Positions 9,142 through 18,827 of a stretch of DNA of 57,125 nucleotides are shown in pieces. The position numbers and the translations under genes were made by a program. The stretch's first letter is position 1, and every line of letters starts with the position of its first letter. Source of the stretch: Coriobacteriaceae bacterium AF45-21 (GTDB taxonomy: Bacteria > Actinomycetota > Coriobacteriia > Coriobacteriales > Coriobacteriaceae). The notes under the pieces are model-generated. The model was not told the DNA's origin, made no database searches, and was given only the letters and a program-made list of their open reading frames with translations. The stretch spans positions 1-57,125 of the forward strand of contig JAQCYU010000014.1 in assembly GCA_027682925.1 (NCBI GenBank), given 5' to 3'.

Positions 9142-9186
9142 AAAGGCGCGCTTCCTGCATCAACTGCAGGCGGCGCGTCTTTGTTC
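9142..9186 (+). terminator. Probable terminator after the short-chain dehydrogenase
   Basis: AAAGGCGCGC and CCTGCA pair with TGCAGG and GCGCGTCTTT around a TCAA loop, with a small internal mismatch, followed by TTTGTTC. It lies between convergent genes and could act on both. Confidence 0.7.
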
Positions 9187-9195
9187 TGTTTGTAT

Positions 9196-9366
9196 GGGAA
9201 ACTGCGTCCCGGTATTTCAGCTCAGAACGGGGCGCAGCTTCCCCCAGAGCCTTCTTTCGGAAACTATGTCCCATTCTGGGTCCGGATTCCGGGATGCGCT
9301 TTCCGCAACGGACTTCTCGTGGAAAGCGCATCCCACTCTAGACGCCAATTCCGGGATGCATTTTCC
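9196..9366. repeat. Three tandem hairpin repeats of one family
   Basis: Three imperfect inverted repeats lie end to end at 9196-9243, 9259-9304 and 9321-9366. Each left arm begins GGAAA, followed a few bases later by a CCC block, and each right arm runs GGGATGC or GGGGCGC to TTCC. The arms are also related between units: TGGAAAGCGCATCCC is the complement of GGGATGCGCTTTCC. They fill the gap between two convergent genes and code for nothing I recognise. Confidence 0.7.
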
Positions 9367-9379
9367 GCGGCGACGTTGG

Positions 9380-10941
9380 CTACCTGCCGTCGTCGTCCTG
9401 GGCCTCTTCGTGTGCGTAAAGCTCCAGCATGCGGCGGCGGTATTCGCGCACGGCGAGCTTGGCGCGCTCCAGGCGGCGGCGCTCACGCGGGGTGAGCTTG
9501 CCGGGGTCGATCTCGTCGCCGTAAGTCTTTTCGGCCAGCAAATGGGCGGCGTCCACGATACGGGCATCGATGTGCCCGCTTGCCGCCTCGGCCGAGAGGC
9601 GGTCGGCAATGGAATCAAGGGTAGGTATGCCGTCGAGCGTGCGACCGTGACCATGCGAGGTCAGCAGCTCGTGCTCGCGTGCGAGCAGGCTCGCCAAATC
9701 GTGATGGGCACGCAGGATGTCGAGCGCATCGGATGGATGCTCGGCAACCTCTGCCACGGCGGCAACCGGCGCGGCATCGACCACGCGGTAGAAGAGCTGC
9801 GCGAGCAGTGGCATCAGGAACACCGTGATGGCGCCGGCCGCCACCATAACCGAAGCGACGCCCTGTGATAATGCGCCGGCGTTGACAGCGACGCTCGTCA
9901 CGGCGACGATAATCGGCAGCGCCGTGGTGCAGTACAGGGCCACGGTAATGCGGCCATACGCCGACACATCGCGCGTCGCAGGACAAATGCTCATAGAAAT
10001 AAGAATGGGCACGGCGCGGATAACCAGCAACGCCACGATAAAGCCCACGAGCAGGCCAGGGCGCGATGCTACAGCCGTCAGGTCGATCTTGGCACCCGAC
10101 ACGGTAAAGAACACCGGGATTAAAAAGCCATAGGCAAGGCCATCGAGTTTAAGCTCGAGCGTATGGTTGCCTCGGGGATGATATAGCGCAGGACAAAGCC
10201 CGCCGCAAAAGCGCCCAGCACGATATCGAGGCTAAATATGGCGGAAAACGCCACGAGCGTGACCAAGATGAGCACCGTAAGGCGCACGAACGTTTGGGAA
10301 GTCGTATCGGCGCGCTCCTGAATAAAGGCAAAGAAGCGGCTGCCGATACGCTTGGAGCGGCTGGGGACCACGGCAAGCAGCACACACACCACGGCGAACA
10401 GGCCCAAGATCAGCAACGTCTCGATACCCGCACGGGCAGACAGCAGCACCGACATGGCGAGCACGGGGCCAAGCTCACCCCACGTACCGTAGGCAAGAAT
10501 CGAATCGCCGACGCGCGTCCCGGCAAGCGACCGCTCGCGCAAGATGGGCATGAGCGCCCCAAGCGCCGTCGAGGTCAACGCCAGCGTCACGGCGATGCCA
10601 TCAAAATGACTGACCGAAAACCACGGGGTAAAGCGCACGGCAAGCCAGGCGATGCCAAACGTGACGACCCACGTCGCCATGCCGTAACGCCCCTCGATGC
10701 CCGTGATGTTCTTGGGATCGATCTCAAAGCCGGCAAGCAGGAACAAAAAGGCCAGGCCGAGCTCGGACACGAGCGAGACCTCGGCATCCACATGGATAAT
10801 GCCGAGCATATGAGGTCCCAGCACCGCGCCAAACACGAGCAAAAAGACCGTCTCGGGAACGGGTTTTCCGGGAATCGCCGAGGCGATGAAGGGGCTTGCA
10901 AAGGCCACGAGTGCGATGATGGCGAGCGAAACAAATGCCAT
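9380..10941 (-). CDS. CPA2-family cation:proton antiporter (frameshifted)
   Basis: This is a membrane antiporter of the KefB/NapA (CPA2) type, exchanging Na+ or K+ for H+. The N-terminal part (10120-10941) has about eight segments, with FLLAGFEIDP, ALTSTALGALMPIL and FSLDIVLGAFAAGFVLRYI typical of the family. The second part (9380-10114) continues with LIPVFFTVSGAKIDL and ends in a charged cytoplasmic tail, REYRRRMLELYAHEEAQDDD. The frame breaks near 10170, where GAGGGCAAC is expected on the coding strand and one G is missing; restoring it gives 520 residues. There is no RCK/TrkA domain. It is transcribed divergently from purL. Confidence 0.88.
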
Positions 10942-11030
10942 GTGATGCCTTTCTCTTGTTTGCGCTCCACTGTAGCACCCTCGCCGTCCTCAACGCGCCA
11001 CGAGCTGTCGTATCATAGTGAGGTTTAAAA

Positions 11031-11087
11031 GTATGCGGCTCAAGGCGACCGCGAGGCTTGCCCCGCAAACCGACCGCTGCCGCATAC
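11031..11087 (+). promoter_or_regulatory. Structured leader upstream of purL
   Basis: GTATGCGGC (11031-11039) is the exact complement of GCCGCATAC (11079-11087), closing a 57-base structure shortly before the purL start. A TATCAT at 11011-11016 could be the -10 box. It does not match the purine riboswitch core that I can recall, so its role is unknown. Confidence 0.45.
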
Positions 11088-11125
11088 CGCACCGTACGCC
11101 CAACCGATCAGGAAGGCAGGAACCA

Positions 11126-14100
11126 ATGGTCTCTCGTATCTACGTGGAGAAGAAACCCGGGTTCGACGTCGAGGCTCAGCAGCTCAAGGGCGAGCTGACC
11201 GAGATTCTCGGCATCAAGGGCATCGAGGCCCTGAGGATTATCAACCGCTACGACGTCGAGGGCATCGATGAGGAGCTGTTCCGCTCCTGCGTGCCGACCG
11301 TCTTTAGCGAGCCCCAGGTCGATGTGACCTACAACGAGCTCCCCGCAAGCGACGGCGCCGTCTTTGCCGTCGAATTCCTGCCTGGCCAGTTTGACCAGCG
11401 CGCCGACTCCGCCAGCGAGTGTGTGCAGCTCATCAGCCAGGGCGAGCGCCCCGCCGTACGCTCCGCCAAGGTCTATATGATCTCGGGCGCCCTGGACGAG
11501 GCCGCCATCGAGGCCATCAAGCACTACGTGGTGAACCCCGTCGAGGCGCGCATCGCCTCGCTCGACCTGCCCGAGACGCTGCACATGGAGACCCCCGAGC
11601 CTGCGCCCGTCGAGGTGCTTGACGGCTTCCGCGAGCTCGACGAGGCCGGTCTTGCCGCCTTTATCTCCGATCGCGGTCTTGCCATGGACGAGGCGGACAT
11701 CGCCTTCTGCCAGCAGTACTTCCGCGATGAAGATCGCGACCCCACCATCACCGAGATCCGCGTGATCGACACCTATTGGTCCGACCACTGCCGCCACACC
11801 ACCTTCGGCACCGTCCTGGACGACGTGACGATCGACGACGCCGTGGTGCAGCAGGCCTTCGACCGCTACATGGAGATGCGCCACGAACTCGGTCGCGACA
11901 CCAAGCCCGTCTGCCTCATGGACATGGGCACCATCGGCGCCAAGTACCTCAAGAAGACCGGCGTCATGACCGATGTCGACGAGTCCGAGGAGATTAACGC
12001 CTGCACCGTCAAGGTGAAGGTCGATGTCGACGGCGAGGACCAGGACTGGCTGTTCCTCTTTAAGAACGAGACCCACAACCACCCGACCGAGATCGAGCCC
12101 TTCGGCGGTGCCGCCACCTGCGTGGGCGGTGCCATCCGCGACCCGCTGTCGGGCCGCAGCTACGTGTACCAGGCCATGCGTGTCACCGGCGCCGGCGACC
12201 CCACCGTCCCCGTGTCCGAGACGCTCGAGGGCAAGCTGCCGCAGCGTAAGCTCGTGACCACTGCTGCCGCCGGCTACTCCAGCTACGGCAACCAGATCGG
12301 CCTTGCCACCGGTCAGGTCAACGAACTCTATCACCCCGGCTACGTCGCCAAGCGCATGGAGGTCGGCGCCGTCGTGGGCGCTACCCCGGCAAACCACGTG
12401 CGTCGCGAGTGCCCCGCCCCCACCGACAAGATCATCCTTTTGGGTGGCCGCACCGGCCGTGACGGCATCGGCGGTGCCACCGGCTCCTCCAAGACCCAGA
12501 ACACCGAGTCCATCGAGACATCGGGCGCCGAGGTCCAGAAGGGCAACGCCCCGGTCGAGCGCAAGCTGCAGCGCCTGTTCCGCCGCGGCGATGCCTGCCG
12601 TCTGATCAAGCGCTGCAACGACTTTGGCGCTGGCGGTGTCTCGGTCGCCGTAGGCGAGCTTGCCGACGGCCTGTATGTCGACCTTGATACCGTGACCAAA
12701 AAGTACGACGGTCTTGACGGCACCGAGCTCGCCATCTCTGAATCCCAGGAGCGCATGGCCTGCGCCGTCGCCGACGGTGACGTCGAGGAGTTCATGGGCT
12801 ACGCCGCCGAGGAGAACCTGGAGGCGACCGTTATCGCCGAGGTTACCGCCGAGCCGCGCATGCGCATGGCCTGGAACGGCGTCGCCATCGTCGATCTGTC
12901 CCGCGAGTTCCTCAACTCCAACGGTGCGCCCAAGCACCAGGTCGTCCACGTCTGCGCCCGCAGTGTGTGGCAGCCCAGCTGGCCGGTACCACGCTCGCCG
13001 AGCGCATGACCTCGCTCGTCACCGACCTCAACGTCGCTTCTAACAAGGGCCTTTCCGAGCGCTTCGACTCCACCATCGGCGCCGCGACCGTGCTCATGCC
13101 CTTTGGCGGCAAGACGCAGCTCACCCCCAGCTCGGCCATGGTCGCCAAGTTCCCCGTGGACGGCGAGACCACCACGGCGAGTGCCATGCATGGGGCTTCA
13201 ACCCTTATCTGATGGAGGCCGACCAGTTTGCGGGCGCCTACCTGTCCGTGGTCGAGTCCATCGCCAAGCTCGTGGCTGCCGGCTTTGAGCACAAGCGCGC
13301 CTATCTCTCCTTCCAGGAGTACTTCGAGCGTCTGCGCACCGAGGCCGAGCGCTGGGGCAAGCCCACGGCAGCCGTCCTGGGCGCCCTCATGGCCCAAGTC
13401 GACCTGGGTGCCGGCGCCATCGGCGGCAAGGACTCCATGAGCGGCTCGTTTGAGGACGAGGCCGGCGAGCTCAACGTTCCGCCGACCCTGATCAGCTTCG
13501 CTGTCGCCGTGGGCAAGGCGGCCCGCGCTGTCTCCCCCGAGTTCAAGGGCCTGACGCACCGCGTCGTCCGCATCGCCCCCGCCACCTATGGCCAGGACTA
13601 CCGTCCCGATGCCCAGCAGCTGCTCGCCGCATTTGACGCCGTCGAGGCGCTCACCGCCGCCGGCGACGCCCTGGCCGTCTCCACGCCCGGCTACGGCTGC
13701 GGCGCCGAGAGCCTCTTTAAGATGTGTGTCGGCAACCAGATCGGTATCGAGCTTGCCGAGGACGTGGACGTGGAGAGCCTCTTCGCCCCGCTCTACGGCA
13801 GCTTTATCGTCGAGCTCGCCGAGGATGCCGAGCTGCCCGAGGTCGCCAACGGCGTTGTCGTCGAGCCCCTGGGCACCACCGTCGAGGGCTATGTCATCGA
13901 CACCGGCTCCGAAGTCATCGAGCTCTCCGAGCTCCAGGAAGCCTGGGAGAGCGGCATCGAGGGCGTCTTTGCCTACCGCAGCGCCGGCGAGTCCGCCGAG
14001 GTCGAGACCATCGACTTCCGTGCCAAGGATATCCACGTGTACGGCGGCGCAAGATCGCCGCCCGCGCGTGGTAATCCCCGTGTTCCCCGGCAACAACTGC

Positions 14101-14867
14101 GAGTACGATAGCGCCCGCGCTTTCCGCGCCGCCGGCGCCGAGGCCGACACCTTCGTGATCAACAACCTCACGCCCGAGGCCGTCGCCGAGAGCACCCACG
14201 AGCTTGCCCGCCGCATCCGTGCAAGCCAGATCGTCATGATCCCCGGCGGCTTCTCGGGCGGCGACGAGCCCGATGCTCCGCCAAGTTCATCACGGCGTTC
14301 TTCCGCGCTCCCGAGGTCACCGAGGCAGTCCGCGACCTGCTCAAGGCCCGCGACGGCCTGATGCTGGGCATCTGCAACGGCTTCCAGGCCCTGATCAAGC
14401 TCGGTCTGGTGCCCTACGGCGACATCGTCGACGCCACGCCTGATGCGCCCACGCTTACGTTCAACACCATCGGTCGCCATCAGAGCCGTCTGGTGCGCAC
14501 CCGTATCTCGTCCAACCTGTCCCCGTGGCTGTCGCAGTGCAGCCTGGACGACCCCTACACCGTCGCCATCAGCCACGGCGAGGGCCGCTTTGTCGCCAAT
14601 GACGAAGTGCTCACCCAGCTGATCGCCAACGGCCAGGTCGCCACGCAGTACGTGGGCGAGAACGGCAAGCCCAGCATGGATCTCTCCGTCAACCCCAACG
14701 GCTCCGCACTCGCCATCGAGGGCATCACGAGCCCCGACGGCCGCGTCCTGGGCAAGATGGGCCATGCCGAGCGTCGCGGCGACAACCTGTACCGTAACGT
14801 GCCCGAGCATGTCCCCGGCGATAAGTTCATGCCGATCTTTGAGAGCGGCGTGGCCTACTTCGCTTAA
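11126..14867 (+). CDS. purL: Phosphoribosylformylglycinamidine synthase, PurL-PurQ fusion (frameshifted)
   Basis: The enzyme makes FGAM from FGAR, glutamine and ATP in purine synthesis. The ATG at 11126 follows AGGAAGGCAGGAACC. Synthetase segments are clear: YWSDHCRHTTF, FLFKNETHNHPTEIEPFGGA and GGRTGRDGIGGATGSS. The last ~260 residues form the glutamine amidotransferase, with GICNGFQALIKLG (nucleophile Cys) and SHGEGRF. The frame breaks at four places: near 12958 (one C), 13188 (one G, ATGGCATGG expected), 14045-14075 (two bases or one extra) and 14275 (one G, GATGGCTCC expected). Adding five bases gives exactly 1249 codons, 1248 residues, the usual length of the fused form in Clostridia and Coriobacteriia. 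The uninterrupted pieces end at 13009 and 14111, with the last beginning near 14361. Confidence 0.93.
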
Positions 14868-14907
14868 ACCTTTCCCATCAGGTACAATCCCTTCGGGTAA
14901 CAACACC

Positions 14908-14943
14908 CGCCACCGACACATCCGGTGGCGTGGTTCTTTTTAC
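14908..14943 (+). terminator. Intrinsic terminator of purL
   Basis: CGCCACCG and CGGTGGCG form the stem; TGGTTCTTTTT follows. It lies between the purL stop and the EamA transporter start. Confidence 0.8.
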
Positions 14944-14966
14944 TTCGCGCATGTAGGAAGGACATC

Positions 14967-15902
14967 ATGGAAAGCCGCAAGCCGTATCTCGCCACCCTGC
15001 CCGGACTCATCCTGGGCTGTCTTGTTTGCTGTGCACTCTGGGGATCGGCCTTTCCCTGCATCAAGATCGGCTACGCACTCTTTGGTATCCCGGCGCACGA
15101 TAGCGCCTCGCAACTGCTCTTTGCAGGTTTGCGCTTCACGCTTGCCGGTATCCTGGTTATCGCCGGTATGAGTGCGGCCCAGCGCCGCCCGCTCGTCCCA
15201 CAGGTACGCGATATCAAGCCCATCTTTATCTTGTCGCTCTTTCAGACCATCGGTCAATACTTCTTTTTCTATCTGGGCCTCTCGCGCGCCAGCGCCATGT
15301 CGAGCTCCATCATCGAGGCCAGCGCCAACTTCCTAGCCATCCTCTTTGCCGCCCTGGCGTTTCGCACCGAAAAGCTCGATGCGGCCAAAGTGCTCGGCTG
15401 CGTACTGGGCTTTGCCGGTGTCGCGCTCGTCAACCTTTCGGGCGCGGATGGCACCTTTGGCTTTACGCTCGACGGCGAGGGATTTATCTTGGCCTCCACT
15501 GTTGCGGGCGCCCTGTCGACCTGCCTCATTGGCATCTTCTCGCGCGAGCATGACGGCGTCTTGCTCGCCGGCTGGCAGTTTTTAGTCGGTGGCGTGGTCC
15601 TTACCGCCATCGGGTTTTTGATGGGCGGCACGTTGTCCCCCACCGAAATCGCCCCCGCCATCGCGCTCATCATCTACATGGCGCTTATCTCCGCGGTCGC
15701 CTACTCGCTGTGGTCCCGCCTGCTCGCCGTCAACCCCGTCAGCCGCGTGTCGGTCTTTGGCTTTATGAACCCGGTCTTTGGCGTGCTGTTGAGCGCACTG
15801 CTGCTCGGCGAGGGCGCTGGCACGAGCCCCGTTACCGTCATCGTTGCCCTGTTGTTGGTCTGCGGCGGCATCATCATCGTCAACAAACCCAAAAAAGCCT
15901 AG
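14967..15902 (+). CDS. EamA/DMT-superfamily transporter
   Basis: The 311-residue protein has ten predicted membrane segments arranged as two EamA repeats, the architecture of drug/metabolite exporters of the RhaT/YdcZ type. The start is the ATG at 14967 after AGGAAGGACATC. GSAFPCIKIGYALFGI is the usual first-helix region, and FGFMNPVFGVLLSALLLGEG the usual ninth and tenth helix motif. The substrate cannot be read from the sequence; family members export amino acids, purines or carboxylates. It stands alone between the purL terminator and a convergent diguanylate cyclase. Confidence 0.9.
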   Translation: MESRKPYLATLPGLILGCLVCCALWGSAFPCIKIGYALFGIPAHDSASQLLFAGLRFTLAGILVIAGMSAAQRRPLVPQVRDIKPIFILSLFQTIGQYFFFYLGLSRASAMSSSIIEASANFLAILFAALAFRTEKLDAAKVLGCVLGFAGVALVNLSGADGTFGFTLDGEGFILASTVAGALSTCLIGIFSREHDGVLLAGWQFLVGGVVLTAIGFLMGGTLSPTEIAPAIALIIYMALISAVAYSLWSRLLAVNPVSRVSVFGFMNPVFGVLLSALLLGEGAGTSPVTVIVALLLVCGGIIIVNKPKKA

Positions 15903-15976
15903 CAAGCTCGCCTTTTTAGGGAGGGCGTTCGCACACTTTAGCTTAATGGAATACATCGATGAGCTGAGGGCCGCCA

Positions 15977-16000
15977 CGCACGCAAGCGTGCGACCCTTTT
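15977..16000 (+). terminator. Terminator between convergent genes
   Basis: CGCACGC-AA-GCGTGCG is a perfect hairpin followed by ACCCTTTTCC. It serves the EamA transporter and may also serve the convergent GGDEF gene. Confidence 0.65.
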
Positions 16001-16001
16001 C

Positions 16002-17144
16002 CTAGCGTATCTGGACGCCGGCCTTCTTTTTCTCGGCCTTGACGCGGTAGAGCTCCGCGTCGGCAGCGCGAAGCAAGTCTTGCCAGGTATCGACGCCGTC
16101 ACCGACCCGTGCGTAGCCGATGGACATCCGCAACAGATACGGCACCTCGGCGCGCGCGAGCTCGTCGTTGATTGCCGCGCACAGACGTATGATGTCCTGT
16201 TCCGCCGCTGCCTTTTGGAGCACCACGAACTCATCGCCACCATAACGCGCGATAAAGCCACCAGACGCCGAGCAGACCTCTTTGAGCGCAGCGGATATTA
16301 CCTGAAGAGCATGGTCACCCTCCACATGTCCATAGCGATCGTTAATCTGCTTAAAGCCGTCAGCGTCCATCATAAGCAGATATACATCTTCGGCCTGATC
16401 CACATTTGAGAAGAGCGACAGCATATAGGTCTCAAAACGGTTGCGATTGTTGAGGCCAGTCAACGGGTCGGTCGAGATGAGCTGCTCCTGGCAGATGATA
16501 TAGAGCAGCAACATGCTAATCATTATGCCGACACAAAGGCCAGGCACCGAGTATACGATCTGAAAGGTACCGCCCACCAGAGCGGGAACCGCAAAAAAGG
16601 CGAGGGTGCGATAAATGGCCTTCTTTTGCAGGCTTTCGACTTTTCGAGCCTGAATAAAGGCATGCAAGGACGTATATATGACGTAGCAGTAGCTAACGAT
16701 AGGCTGAATCATATAAAGCGCTCCGCGACGATATACGCCCCGCGCATCGATATAGAACATAGCGTGCGTCCAGTAGCTGGTAAATGCCAGAACGACCACC
16801 AATGCGGTTGGCAACGTTAAAAGTACCACCCTATAGGGCGTGGTCAGGAGCCGTGAGCCCTGCATCGTCTCGGAATAGAAAAACCAAATGAGGCACGCGA
16901 TGGCGAACAGCGAAAACGAAACCGCGTTGGAAATCCAGTTGGCCGTGATGCCTACAGGAGTGCTCACGCCGTCCGAGAGCGTCCAGATCATATCGAAGAA
17001 AATGTAGGCAGCAGACGTGTAGCCCAGCATGCTAAACAAAAGCTGCTGGGTGCTCGAGAACAGGGAGCGACGGCTTCGTACGGCAAGTCCGATAAGAATA
17101 ATCATGCACAGCAGGAATATCTCGATCTTGAGTGCCTTTACCAC
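16002..17144 (-). CDS. Membrane diguanylate cyclase (GGDEF domain)
   Basis: The 380-residue protein makes cyclic di-GMP from two GTP. I take the GTG at 17144 as the start because AAGGGAGGG lies just upstream; the open frame to 17204 begins with an uncharacteristic extension. Six to seven membrane segments occupy roughly residues 5-215, then STDPLTGLNNRNRFE opens the GGDEF domain, with ARYGGDEFVVLQ as active site and SIGYARVGD near the end. The inhibitory RxxD site before the active loop is absent (SASGGF is there instead), so product inhibition is probably weak. I see no PilZ or EAL partner in the window. Confidence 0.92.
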   Translation of the reverse strand: MVKALKIEIFLLCMIILIGLAVRSRRSLFSSTQQLLFSMLGYTSAAYIFFDMIWTLSDGVSTPVGITANWISNAVSFSLFAIACLIWFFYSETMQGSRLLTTPYRVVLLTLPTALVVVLAFTSYWTHAMFYIDARGVYRRGALYMIQPIVSYCYVIYTSLHAFIQARKVESLQKKAIYRTLAFFAVPALVGGTFQIVYSVPGLCVGIMISMLLLYIICQEQLISTDPLTGLNNRNRFETYMLSLFSNVDQAEDVYLLMMDADGFKQINDRYGHVEGDHALQVISAALKEVCSASGGFIARYGGDEFVVLQKAAAEQDIIRLCAAINDELARAEVPYLLRMSIGYARVGDGVDTWQDLLRAADAELYRVKAEKKKAGVQIR

Positions 17145-17242
17145 TAGACGCCCTCCCTTCAATATCCAAGTGGCCAGAATCGCCCAATTCGAATCTGGCA
17201 ACAAACACCCCCTACTCCGCAGGGGTAAGGGGAATAATAGCA

Positions 17243-17286
17243 GAGCGCCCGAACGTCACTGCAAGACAGCTCTCGTTCGGGCGCTC
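17243..17286 (-). terminator. Hairpin downstream of the KdgT-type permease
   Basis: GAGCGCCCGAACG is matched perfectly by CGTTCGGGCGCTC over 13 pairs with an 18-base loop. The U-tract on the minus side is poor (CTGCTATTATT), so termination is likely but not certain. Confidence 0.6.
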
Positions 17287-17331
17287 AAACGGCGCGAGTT
17301 GCACGCCGGAATCATTGATGGATATCGATTG

Positions 17332-18354
17332 CTACTCGCCATCGATGTCGGTCGCGACAGCCTCTTCGATGGCCTCGACACCGGCAGGCGACAGGTCTTC
17401 CTTGCTCTGGCAGAACTTCTTATCGACCCAGCCGGTCAGAATCGGGGCCATGATTGCCGTGATGATGACGGCAGTGGCGATCTGCGCATACGCGGTGGGC
17501 GCAAGCTCGGCGTAGCGCGGTGCGACCTCGGCGAGGGCAACCGGTGTGGTCATAGCCGTGCCGGCAATGGTGGAGCAAGCCACAGCGGCCTTGCCATTGC
17601 CGCCGCACAGACGCTCGAACGCAAAGGTGATGGGACCGACGACAAACAGCGTGACAAGGCCCAGCAAGATGCCGGAAATACCGCCGGTGATAAAGCTCGA
17701 CAGGCTCATGGACGCACCGAGCTGAAATCCGATGACGGCAATCGCGGGATTGGCACCGGGAACCAGCAGGTTCTTGATAAACGGGAACAGGTTGCCCAGA
17801 ACCATGCCAATAACGAGTGGCAAGATGGAGCCGATAATGGTGCCAATGGGAATGTTGGCGAGGCCGGAAACACCGAGGATGATCATCGTGACGGCGGGGC
17901 CGGCCGTAAAGAACAGGATACCGACGGCGCCCTGCTCAGACTCATCACCGAACTCGCCCATGATGCCCGTATAGAGCGCCATGTTGCAAAACGTGATGCC
18001 GCCGATGATAGACACGGAGCTCAGACCCAGGAAGTTGTCGTTAAAGAAATATGCCACGCCCAGGCCGAGAGCCGCTGCGACGACCAGCTTGGGAATCAGC
18101 ACGACGATGCCGGTCTTGATAGCGCCCGGCGTGGACTTAAAGCTGATGCCGGCGCCCACAAACAGCAGGATCGCGGCGACGATGGTATTGGAGCCACCGC
18201 GGCAGGCAGCCGTAAAGAATCCGCCGATCTCAAAAACCTGCGGGCAGAAGGTGTTGAGCAAAAGACCGACGATCATCGGATAAATCATGATGTCGCCCGG
18301 GATGCGCGGGACCTTGAATTTCTTTTGCTCGTTGGCGGTTGCTTCCTGTGCCAT
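17332..18354 (-). CDS. kdgT: 2-keto-3-deoxygluconate permease (KdgT family)
   Basis: The 340-residue membrane protein belongs to the KdgT family, which imports 2-keto-3-deoxygluconate released from pectin or uronic acids by proton symport. The ATG at 18354 follows GGGGGTTTC; an upstream TTG would add ten residues without a better site. Family landmarks are KVPGDIM-like KVPRIPGDIMIYPMI, FVGAGISFKSTPGAIKTG, GGITFCNMALYTGIMGE and GTAMTTPVALAEVAPRYAEL. About ten membrane segments are present. No KDG kinase or aldolase lies next to it, so the substrate is assigned by family only. Confidence 0.88.
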   Translation of the reverse strand: MAQEATANEQKKFKVPRIPGDIMIYPMIVGLLLNTFCPQVFEIGGFFTAACRGGSNTIVAAILLFVGAGISFKSTPGAIKTGIVVLIPKLVVAAALGLGVAYFFNDNFLGLSSVSIIGGITFCNMALYTGIMGEFGDESEQGAVGILFFTAGPAVTMIILGVSGLANIPIGTIIGSILPLVIGMVLGNLFPFIKNLLVPGANPAIAVIGFQLGASMSLSSFITGGISGILLGLVTLFVVGPITFAFERLCGGNGKAAVACSTIAGTAMTTPVALAEVAPRYAELAPTAYAQIATAVIITAIMAPILTGWVDKKFCQSKEDLSPAGVEAIEEAVATDIDGE

Positions 18355-18504
18355 GAAACCCCCATTTCCGCTGACGGGGTACAAAAGCCCACGTCACGCT
18401 TTGCTACAGTAAAGTTTGACCATGGTACCAGAAGAAATAGACCAGCTCGGTGAAAAACTCGACAAGTTGGGATGGAACGAGATTCGGCGCCCGCGACGCC
18501 ACCC

Positions 18505-18827
18505 CTATATAAGGCTCAAGACGATATAGAGTACGATGCCCGAGACGCAGCACCACAGCATCGATTTTGTCTTGACCGCCACGACCACGACGCCGGCGGC
18601 CGCAATCCAGGGAACCAAGGCAGGCCAGAGCCCCGCGTCGAACGCGCCGGGACTCACCAAGCGTTGGCGACCAGCGCGGCAAAGGCAGCGGGCGGGATAT
18701 AGCCCAGGGCCTCGGTAATACGGGGCGACAGGGTCCGCCCGCGCAAGGCGAACGCCGGCGCGATGCGAAAGAACGCGATAGCAGCCCACGACGACAGCCA
18801 CAGAACCAAGAACTCGTTAACGGGCAT
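18505..18827 (-). CDS. azlD: Branched-chain amino acid exporter small subunit AzlD (frameshifted)
   Basis: This small membrane protein with about four segments partners AzlC in exporting branched-chain amino acids. Translation begins MPVNEFLVLWLSSWAAIAFF at the ATG at 18827, overlapping the azlC end by 11 bases, so the two are translationally coupled. The frame is lost after AALVAN near 18660, where GCCTTGGTG is expected on the coding strand and one C is missing. The rest, LVSPGAFDAGLWPALVPWIA onward, continues in another frame to 18505. The restored protein has 107 residues, normal for AzlD. Confidence 0.85.

Noticed and set aside
9196..9366. Possible short CRISPR array
   Set aside because: Units are inverted repeats of unequal loop, not direct repeats with constant spacers, and no cas gene is nearby.
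11031..11087. Purine riboswitch before purL
   Set aside because: The structure is closed by a good stem, but I do not find the three-way junction core of the known class.
11108..12949. 613-residue open frame on the minus strand opposite purL, and a similar one at 12912-14921
   Set aside because: They lie opposite purL, whose motifs are clear. Long antisense frames are common in GC-rich genes; the translations are rich in low-complexity Gly, Ala, Asp and show no domains.
17029..18453. 474-residue plus-strand open frame opposite the KdgT gene
   Set aside because: Antisense shadow; composition is unlike any protein family.
18404..18682. 92-residue minus-strand open frame downstream of azlD
   Set aside because: Overlaps the true azlD C-terminus in another frame; no ribosome-binding site or recognisable domain.
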